This document shows, piece by piece, positions 1 to 5,549 of a stretch of 17,634 nucleotides of DNA. The DNA comes from Chloroflexia bacterium (GTDB lineage: Bacteria; Chloroflexota; Chloroflexia; Thermomicrobiales; UBA6265). The stretch is taken from assembly GCA_030430125.1 (NCBI GenBank), contig JAUIGA010000020.1, positions 1 to 17,634 of the forward strand. The letters run 5' to 3'. Numbering within the stretch: the first letter of the stretch is position 1; every line of letters starts with the position of its first letter. Position numbers and translations under genes: made by a program. The notes below the pieces were generated by a model. The model had not been told where the DNA came from and did not search any database. It worked only from the letters and a program-made list of their open reading frames with translations.

Positions 1-1833
1 TTCGCCCTCCGTGACGACGCCATCTACTGTCGGCGCGGCCGCGACCGGCGATGCGACAGGCGTCGCGGCCACCGGCGTGGCGGAATCCTGCGCGGCGCCG
101 ATCGCCGGCACATTCACCACCGGTACCAGGTTAATGCCAGCCTCTTCGGTGCTGGCCACCCCGGAAGCCACCGTGCGGATGTCGAGCAGGTAGTCACCGC
201 CGAGGCCCCCAGCCGCGCCGGTCGGCAGCGAGGTGTCCTCGTTGGTGACAGCGAACGTCAGCGTCGTCGTCTCATTTGCGGCCAACGTGAGGCCCTGGGT
301 GTCGTTGTCGGTGGTGAAGCCTTCCGCCAGCACGATGGTCACCGACGCATCCTGCTCGTCCGCCGTGTTGTTCGTGACGGTCACAGTGATGTCGCGCGTC
401 TCGCCGACACCAATGGGCACCACTGGCTTGATCAGCGTGTCGAGCGCCGGCTGGTTCACCTGTTCGAGCCACTCACGGTAGTGGGCAACCTGGGGCAGCG
501 GCTCCAGGTGCCCCTCCACCGGAGGCGTGACCTGAACGATGTCCACATTCTGGCCCGTCGCGCCGTCAACGCTGAGCGTCGCGGTGATGCGAACCCGCCC
601 GACGTCGGCATCCTCGGCCGGAACGACCGTCACCGTCTCCGTGTAGGAGGCGCCTTCGTCGCTCGCCTCCATGGTGGCTTCGCCGCTCTCCGCAGTCCAT
701 CCCTCCGGCAGCTCGTAGCTCACCGAAACGTCGCTGGCCTGCCCATCCGGCAGCTCGGCGGTCGACGTCACCTCGAATGGCTGACCAGCTACCACATCGA
801 ACTGGGACGCCTCGACGTCGAACATGGTCCCGGCGGGCAGTCCGCCGGTCGTATCGAAAAGTGCGCCTTCGAGCATCGCCGTCGGGTCAGCATTGCCCAC
901 GGTGAACGGCGCGCGACTGTCGATCAGCGCGAAGATATCGCAACCAATCTCTTCCGGGTCCTCGGGAACATCCGGGAACCCTGCCCACCCCTGCGAGGCA
1001 TACATGCGCTGCGCGGTCCGCTCAACCTGCGCCCATGTCTGCCCGTCGTTCAGCTCGGATGCCACACCGCCCCAGACGCCAAACACCAGCTCGGCGCCGT
1101 CCTGGCTTGCAATGGCCTCGGCACAGGATTCCCCGACCGGTGCGCCGGGCACAAAGGACGATGTGAAGATGCGGGATGGCGACCAGGGCTGGAGCCCCTC
1201 ATCCTCGATCTGCTCCGGGAACACCGACGGGTCGCCGGCTGCGTCGAACGCCGCCACCGCGAACCGCGCCGCCATCTGGTGATGCCCGTGCGTGTTCGGC
1301 GACGGGTTCATCGTGACGATGACCTCCGGGGTCGTCGCCCGAATCACCCGCACGACGCGCTCCAGCGTCTCGTCATACCCCCAGGCGCCCTCGGTGAGCT
1401 CGGCGCTCAGGTTGTAGTAGAAGTCCACCTTGTCGAGGTTGTAGATGTGCTCGATACCCGCAAGGCCAACCGCGGCGCGTTCTTCCTGTTCCCGAATCAG
1501 GCCGAGTGCCGGTCCTTCTTCGGTCCCGACCGCGTTGCCGCCGCCTTCGCCACGAGTGATCGTGATAACCCCGACCTGCATGCCGTTGAATTCGTTCCAC
1601 TGGCCATAGGTCGACAGCCGCGAGGCTTCGTCGTCCGGATGCGCCCCAATGAACAGCACATCGAGATCGACGACACCGGACTCGCCTTCGACCGGGGATG
1701 CCCCCGGACTGGCCTCCGTCGACGGGGTTGCCGCGTCCTGGGCGGCGATGGCCACCGATGGCCCCACCACGCTGCTCAGCATCAGCATCAGCACCAGCAA
1801 CAGGGCAGGGACCCGCATGCGCGTACGTCTCAT
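1..1833 (-). CDS. Secreted PIG-L family de-N-acetylase with C-terminal NEW3-like domains (3' end outside window)
   Basis: I translated this frame by hand from the ATG at 1833; it stays open for 611 codons to the window edge, so the C-terminus is missing. Residues 1-31 form a signal peptide (MRRTRMR, then a Leu/Met-rich core, ending near AIAA). The catalytic PIG-L/LmbE domain follows: AHPDDE at 64-69, giving the metal-binding His65 and Asp68, and HGHH at 182-185, a variant of the family's usual HPDH, whose last His would be the third zinc ligand. From about residue 330 there are two beta-rich segments resembling NEW3/CARDB-type domains, then an Ala/Pro/Thr-rich linker near the window edge. The family removes acetyl groups from GlcNAc-containing substrates. 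Because this copy is exported, it probably acts on an extracellular or wall sugar. It is the last visible gene of the sugar ABC operon. Shine-Dalgarno-like AAAGGA lies 9 nt before the start. The substrate is unknown. Confidence 0.88.
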   Translation of the reverse strand, partial: MRRTRMRVPALLLVLMLMLSSVVGPSVAIAAQDAATPSTEASPGASPVEGESGVVDLDVLFIGAHPDDEASRLSTYGQWNEFNGMQVGVITITRGEGGGNAVGTEEGPALGLIREQEERAAVGLAGIEHIYNLDKVDFYYNLSAELTEGAWGYDETLERVVRVIRATTPEVIVTMNPSPNTHGHHQMAARFAVAAFDAAGDPSVFPEQIEDEGLQPWSPSRIFTSSFVPGAPVGESCAEAIASQDGAELVFGVWGGVASELNDGQTWAQVERTAQRMYASQGWAGFPDVPEDPEEIGCDIFALIDSRAPFTVGNADPTAMLEGALFDTTGGLPAGTMFDVEASQFDVVAGQPFEVTSTAELPDGQASDVSVSYELPEGWTAESGEATMEASDEGASYTETVTVVPAEDADVGRVRITATLSVDGATGQNVDIVQVTPPVEGHLEPLPQVAHYREWLEQVNQPALDTLIKPVVPIGVGETRDITVTVTNNTADEQDASVTIVLAEGFTTDNDTQGLTLAANETTTLTFAVTNEDTSLPTGAAGGLGGDYLLDIRTVASGVASTEEAGINLVPVVNVPAIGAAQDSATPVAATPVASPVAAAPTVDGVVTEGE

Positions 1834-2211
1834 ATCCTCCGTCCTTTCGATCGAGCTGCGCCATGCAGCCAAGGTTCATCGTGCGGACAGCAAATCACAT
1901 ACCTTCGCGCTCGGCAATAGCCTTGAGGGCCCATGAGGTCAGGATCGATCGAACGACGCGTCCTTCAGATCGACAACGAGAGAAACACCCGAACAGGAAC
2001 GTGTTGCGCCGCCACGAGGACAGCCGATCGGGTCTCCCCCTGCGGAATGGGAAAATGTTCCCTTGGGATCGGATTGCGCTCGAGATACCTACGCGTAGTG
2101 CCGCCCCTGTGGCGGCTGCGACGTCGATGGACTTACTGCCGGCAGGTTGGGTCAATTGTCGAGAGACCCGGTGCAACGTGTGCCAGCAGCCCGCCGGCAA
2201 AGCCCGGGCGA
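1834..2211. other. 378-nt noncoding gap between the MalG-type permease and the deacetylase gene
   Basis: No frame here shows convincing coding; the open frames are continuations of antisense or shifted frames from neighbouring genes. The gap holds several short dyads: GGGAA-N4-TTCCC at 2049-2062, GCCGCC-N5-GGCGGC at 2100-2116, the perfect palindrome CTGCCGGCAG at 2136-2145, and a bulged hairpin just after the permease stop. A 9-mer identical to one half of the operator at 5506-5525 lies at 2177-2185. The gap is long for an operon, so the deacetylase may have its own promoter or a regulatory leader here. I could not identify a clear -35/-10 pair. Confidence 0.5.
2189..2209 (-). terminator. Possible weak stem-loop after the MalG-type permease gene
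   Basis: Arms GCCCG (2189-2193) and CGGGC (2205-2209) enclose GGC-AAA-GCC, giving about 8 base pairs with a 2-nt bulge and an AAA loop. It begins 2 nt beyond the permease stop codon. There is no U-rich tail on the minus strand, so it may attenuate transcription or protect mRNA rather than end transcription. Confidence 0.3.
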
Positions 2212-3027
2212 CTACCCCTTGATCGCGCCCTGTGTCAACCCTTCGATCATCTGTCGCTGGAACAGCAGGAAGACAACCGTCAACGGCAAGAAGATGATCG
2301 TGGCGCCGGCGGCGGTGACCGGGATATCCGAGGTCCATCGCTGCTGGAAGAACAACAGGCCGACCGGCAACGTCTGGAATGTCGGATCGACATTCACCAC
2401 CAGCGGCAGGAGGAACTCGTTCCACGTCCAGATGAAGAACATCAGCGAGAGTGTGCCCACAAATGGCCGCGCCAGGGGGAACATGATCTCCCAGAGAACC
2501 CGCCAGGAGCCGGCGCCGTCCAGCACGGAGGCCTCCACGATCTCGCCGGGAACACCGGAAAACGCCTCGCGCATCAGCAGTGTCCCGAACGACATGCTCA
2601 TCGCGATCTGCGGCAGGATCAACGCCCACAGGCTGTCCAGCAGCCCCATTTCCCGCATCAGGTAGAACAGCGGGATCACCAGCGCCTGCAGCGGCACCAC
2701 GAGGCCGAGCAGCAGATAGATGAAGATGGCCGACTTCCCGCGGAACCGGTATCGCGCGAAGGCATACCCGGACATGCACGACAGCACCAGCGACGGCACC
2801 ACCACGCCGAACGCGACCACCAGGCTGTTGATGAAGAACCGGTCGAAGTTGCCATCCACCCACGCACGGCGATAGTTGTCCCACTGTGGCTCTTCCGGCA
2901 GCGAAAACACACCCTGCACCAATTCCACCGTGGTCTTGAGCGAGGCGAGAATGGTGATCAGGAACGGCACGACCGCGACCACGACGCCGAGCATCAGCAG
3001 CAGGTACACCGGGAGTCGCCTAATCAT
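2212..3027 (-). CDS. Carbohydrate ABC transporter permease, MalG/UgpE type
   Basis: This 271-residue inner-membrane subunit forms half of a type I sugar importer channel. Residues 6-29 form the first transmembrane helix, with further hydrophobic helices near 68-88, 100-122, 135-152, 188-205 and 240-257. The cytoplasmic EAA loop that docks the ATPase is at about 165-188 (EASVLDGAG, then ending FPLARP), in the usual place for MalG-type subunits. Length is normal for the family. The ATG start overlaps the stop of permease 1 by 8 nt and is preceded by AGGGA at 5-nt spacing, so the two permeases are probably translationally coupled. No ATP-binding subunit follows; the next gene is a secreted deacetylase. 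The sugar cannot be named from sequence alone. Confidence 0.93.
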   Translation of the reverse strand: MIRRLPVYLLLMLGVVVAVVPFLITILASLKTTVELVQGVFSLPEEPQWDNYRRAWVDGNFDRFFINSLVVAFGVVVPSLVLSCMSGYAFARYRFRGKSAIFIYLLLGLVVPLQALVIPLFYLMREMGLLDSLWALILPQIAMSMSFGTLLMREAFSGVPGEIVEASVLDGAGSWRVLWEIMFPLARPFVGTLSLMFFIWTWNEFLLPLVVNVDPTFQTLPVGLLFFQQRWTSDIPVTAAGATIIFLPLTVVFLLFQRQMIEGLTQGAIKG

Positions 3028-3961
3028 CGTTGTCCCTGAACAGGCGGAGCACCAGCACCGACAGCAACAGCGTCAGCACCGCCAGCACCACCGCGATGGC
3101 CGTGCCGTAGCCGACCCGGTTCGCGTTGAACGCCGAATTGATCATGTAGAGCGCGAGCACCTGCGTCTCGTCGCCGGGACCGCCATTGGTCGTCGCCCGG
3201 ATCACGTCGAACGCCCGGAGCGCGAGGATCAGGTTGACGGAGAACACCACGGCCATCTCCCGCCGAAGACCCGGCAGCGTGACCACTTTCAGCTCCTCCC
3301 AAAAGCCGGCGCCATCCAGGCGCGCGGCTTCGTAGAGGTCGTTCGGGATCTTCTGGATACCCGCCACGAACAGCACGTAGCAAAAGCCATACGCCGCCCA
3401 GGCTCCGATCAACCCGACGGTCGGCAGCGCCCAGGTAAAATCGCCCAGCCAGCTCGGCGGCGACTCGAATCCGAGGCGCTTGAGTGTCGAGTTGACCGGT
3501 CCGAACACCGGGTTGAGGATCCACCGCCAGACCACACCGATCAGTACACCCGGCATGATGTACGGCAGGAACAGGCCGGCCTGGAAGAACCTGGCACCCC
3601 TGAGCTTGAGCTGATGCACCAGCACGGCGGGCAGCAGCCCGAGCACCGCCGGCAGCAACACGAAGAAGGGTATCAGGACGATGTTGTGCCAGAGCGCGCG
3701 CCAGAATTCATCGCTGGTAAACGCGTCGACATAGTTGTCCAGCCCGACGAACTCCAACCCGCTGAGGGCGATGCCATCCCAGTCCGTCAGGCTGATCGCC
3801 ATCGTCCCGGCGACGGGCACGGCCATGAACGCGGTGAACACGATGACCGCTGGCAGCAGGTAGAGATAGGGTTCGGCGCGCGCGAGGAATGATCGCTGGA
3901 CGACCGGCTGCGCCACATCGTGCACGCCGCTGGCAACGTCGGGCCGTGTCACATCTTCCAC
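3020..3961 (-). CDS. Sugar ABC transporter permease, MalF/UgpA type
   Basis: This 313-residue membrane subunit pairs with the downstream MalG-type permease. Its first transmembrane helix begins near residue 32 (YLYLLPAVIVFTAF), and a periplasmic stretch with the WDGIALSG segment follows, as in MalF/UgpA proteins. The EAA loop is at about 211-234 (EAARLDGAGFWEEL, ending LPGLRR). The open frame extends upstream into the binding-protein gene, but that extension is Arg-rich shadow. I place the start at GTG 3961 because GGGGGAG lies 6 nt upstream; GTG 3952 is a less likely alternative. A 137-nt gap with a strong hairpin separates it from the binding-protein gene. Confidence 0.9.
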   Translation of the reverse strand: MEDVTRPDVASGVHDVAQPVVQRSFLARAEPYLYLLPAVIVFTAFMAVPVAGTMAISLTDWDGIALSGLEFVGLDNYVDAFTSDEFWRALWHNIVLIPFFVLLPAVLGLLPAVLVHQLKLRGARFFQAGLFLPYIMPGVLIGVVWRWILNPVFGPVNSTLKRLGFESPPSWLGDFTWALPTVGLIGAWAAYGFCYVLFVAGIQKIPNDLYEAARLDGAGFWEELKVVTLPGLRREMAVVFSVNLILALRAFDVIRATTNGGPGDETQVLALYMINSAFNANRVGYGTAIAVVLAVLTLLLSVLVLRLFRDNDD

Positions 3962-3967
3962 CTGGCT

Positions 3968-3974
3968 CTCCCCC
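3968..3974 (-). promoter_or_regulatory. Ribosome binding site that fixes the MalF-type permease start
   Basis: The minus strand reads GGGGGAG here, 6 nt before GTG 3961. It is the only strong Shine-Dalgarno match between the upstream hairpin and the first membrane helix, and it decides the start among several in-frame GTG codons. Confidence 0.6.
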
Positions 3975-4038
3975 ACTGGACACGTACCGCGTCGGCATCT
4001 GTCGAGGATACTACGTTGCCGTCGGCGTTCGAACGACA

Positions 4039-4067
4039 ACCGGGGAGGACTCAGCGTCCTCCCCGGT
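4039..4067 (-). terminator. 12-bp perfect stem-loop between binding-protein and permease genes
   Basis: Perfect arms ACCGGGGAGGAC (4039-4050) and GTCCTCCCCGGT (4056-4067) flank a 5-nt loop (4051-4055). The hairpin starts about 31 nt past the binding-protein stop and ends about 78 nt before the permease start. No U-tract follows on the minus strand. In sugar ABC operons such as malE-malF, hairpins at this position stabilise the upstream mRNA or cause partial termination so that binding protein exceeds permease. That role is inferred here. Confidence 0.6.
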
Positions 4068-4098
4068 GCCACAAGTTGACTGCGACCAGCTCGTTCGC

Positions 4099-5418
4099 CT
4101 ACTCGAACGACGCGGCGTAGAACTCCTGCAGGTTCGCGGCGAACTCTTCCGGCGTCACCTGCAGCCCGAGCAGCTTCTGCAGCTCGCCGGTGATGACATC
4201 GTAGAAGCCCGGCGCGGCCCAATCGAGGTAGTGACCGAGCGTGTCGTTCGCCAGTGACGTGTTCCAGGCCGTGTAGAGGTCGCCCGACACTGTGTCCGCG
4301 ACGATCTTGTCGGCGGGAATCTCACCTGCCGGCAGCAGCCCAGCGTCGACGAACGCGTTGAACGACTCCTCCGAGACGAGCTTGTCGATGAGCGCCGCCG
4401 AGAGATCAGGGTCCTCGGCGTTGACGGTGATCGCGTGCGGGATGCCCACGCCGCCGACATGCAGCACCGTTCCGCCCTCCTCGACCGGCGGCATGAGGAA
4501 GAACCCGGACGATTCGCCCAGATTCGAGCCCACCGTGCCTGCCTGCCAGCTGCCCTGCAGCAGCATCGCGCCCGAACCGGCCTCGAACAGCGCAGCCGCA
4601 TCGTCGGCGCCGATTCCGTCGAACCCGTCAAGCAGGTACCCGGCGCTCACCCAATCCTGCAGCCTGGCCGCGGCATCGATGATCGACTGATCCTCGAACG
4701 ACTGCTCGCCGGTCCGGTAGATGATCCCGTCGAGGAACTCGCGGGTGGCCATGGTGCCGTGAATGTCCCCGAACAGGTGGATTGCCGGCCACTTGTCCAG
4801 GTTGCCGAAGACCAACGGTGTCTGCCCGGCGTCCAGTAGCGCCTGGAAGGACTCCTCGAGCCCCGCAAGTGTCGTGGGGAGTTCAACGCCAGCCTCGCCG
4901 ACGATGTCCTTGTTGTAGAACAACCCGACGATCTCGGCCTCAACCGAGACACCCCACAGCTGTCCCGAGCCGAACGCCGTGCCATCGGTGCTGTACATGT
5001 TGCGCGCGAGCAGGCCGTCGGGCAGGCCTTCGGCCCAACCGTACTCTTCGACGTAGTCAGTGATGTCCACCAACTGCCCGGCGCGAACCATCGGCCCCAT
5101 CAGCGATTCGCCGTTGTTCACCTGGGCGACATCCGGCCCCTGGTCGCTGTCGACCACGCGGGGCAAGGTGTCCTGGAGCTCCTCCAGGGTCCAGCCGCGA
5201 TGCTCGACCGTGACGCCCTCATTCTCGGCAGCGAACGATGCGCCAAGGTCATCCACGATCGCCTTGCGGGGATCAGCGTTGAACGTGTCCCACACCTCGA
5301 TCGTCGTCTCGTCCTGTGCCGCCGCGAGGTGTGGCGCGCCGAGAATCGCGGGTCCGAAGGCCGCGGCCCCGGCGACTGCGCCAGTCCGCTTGAGGAGTGA
5401 TCGACGATGCATGCTCAT
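4099..5418 (-). CDS. Extracellular sugar-binding protein (family 1 SBP) with Tat signal
   Basis: This 439-residue protein is the ligand-binding component of the sugar importer. Residues 4-10 read HRRSLLK, a twin-arginine (Tat) type signal, followed by an Ala/Gly-rich core and a likely cleavage site near LAAA-Q at 31-35. There is no lipobox cysteine, so the mature protein would not be lipid-anchored. The mature start (TTIEVWDTF) is typical of MalE/UgpB-like proteins, and the length is usual. ATG 5418 is chosen over ATG 5412 because AAGGAAAGGG lies 8 nt upstream. It is the first gene of the operon, behind a recognisable promoter with an embedded palindrome, and is followed by a hairpin that may boost its relative expression. 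The ligand is not determined; the neighbouring deacetylase hints at an N-acetylated sugar. Confidence 0.92.
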   Translation of the reverse strand: MSMHRRSLLKRTGAVAGAAAFGPAILGAPHLAAAQDETTIEVWDTFNADPRKAIVDDLGASFAAENEGVTVEHRGWTLEELQDTLPRVVDSDQGPDVAQVNNGESLMGPMVRAGQLVDITDYVEEYGWAEGLPDGLLARNMYSTDGTAFGSGQLWGVSVEAEIVGLFYNKDIVGEAGVELPTTLAGLEESFQALLDAGQTPLVFGNLDKWPAIHLFGDIHGTMATREFLDGIIYRTGEQSFEDQSIIDAAARLQDWVSAGYLLDGFDGIGADDAAALFEAGSGAMLLQGSWQAGTVGSNLGESSGFFLMPPVEEGGTVLHVGGVGIPHAITVNAEDPDLSAALIDKLVSEESFNAFVDAGLLPAGEIPADKIVADTVSGDLYTAWNTSLANDTLGHYLDWAAPGFYDVITGELQKLLGLQVTPEEFAANLQEFYAASFE

Positions 5419-5501
5419 GTCACGTGCCCTTTCCTTGTCGCAGCCGCCAGCAGGCGACGATCGTCACCGGCCACCGACTTGGAAGTTGACCCTACCGACG
5501 C

Positions 5502-5530
5502 ATCTTGGCACACGGCCGGGTGCCAGTCAA
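5502..5530 (-). promoter_or_regulatory. Probable sigma-70-type promoter of the sugar uptake operon
   Basis: On the minus strand TTGACT (5530-5525) is separated by 17 nt from CAAGAT (5507-5502). The -35 matches the consensus at five of six positions; the -10 is weaker (three of six). The element lies about 85-110 nt upstream of the binding-protein start and just after the stop of the nuclease gene at 5550, so it would give the transport operon its own transcription start. Confidence 0.5.
5506..5525. promoter_or_regulatory. 20-bp palindrome overlapping the promoter spacer (probable operator)
   Basis: The site is TGGCAC-N8-GTGCCA with a mostly symmetric core; 18 of 20 positions obey dyad symmetry. 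It fills the spacer between the -35 and -10 elements, where a bound repressor of the LacI, ROK or GntR type would block RNA polymerase. No regulator gene lies in the window. An alternative reading is a hairpin ending the nuclease transcript, but no U-tract follows it. Confidence 0.5.
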
Positions 5531-5549
5531 TGAAAACACCGATACATGC

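Noticed and set aside
1..120. Ala/Pro/Thr-rich repeat near the window start as a tandem repeat locus
   Set aside because: It is a short low-complexity protein linker at the deacetylase C-terminal side, with no regular DNA repeat unit.
481..1920. 479-codon plus-strand open frame
   Set aside because: It is antisense to the PIG-L gene, whose signal peptide and catalytic motifs are clear on the minus strand.
1933..3039. 368-codon plus-strand open frame
   Set aside because: It is His/Arg/Gln-rich and antisense to the MalG-type permease, which has membrane helices and an EAA loop.
3962..4222. Longer N-terminus for the MalF-type permease
   Set aside because: It would overlap the binding-protein gene and the hairpin, and encodes Arg-rich sequence unlike any permease N-terminus. 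The ribosome site supports 3961.
5506..5525. Palindrome read as a terminator of the nuclease gene
   Set aside because: No U-tract follows, and a -35/-10 pair brackets it, so an operator is the better explanation. The terminator role is not excluded.
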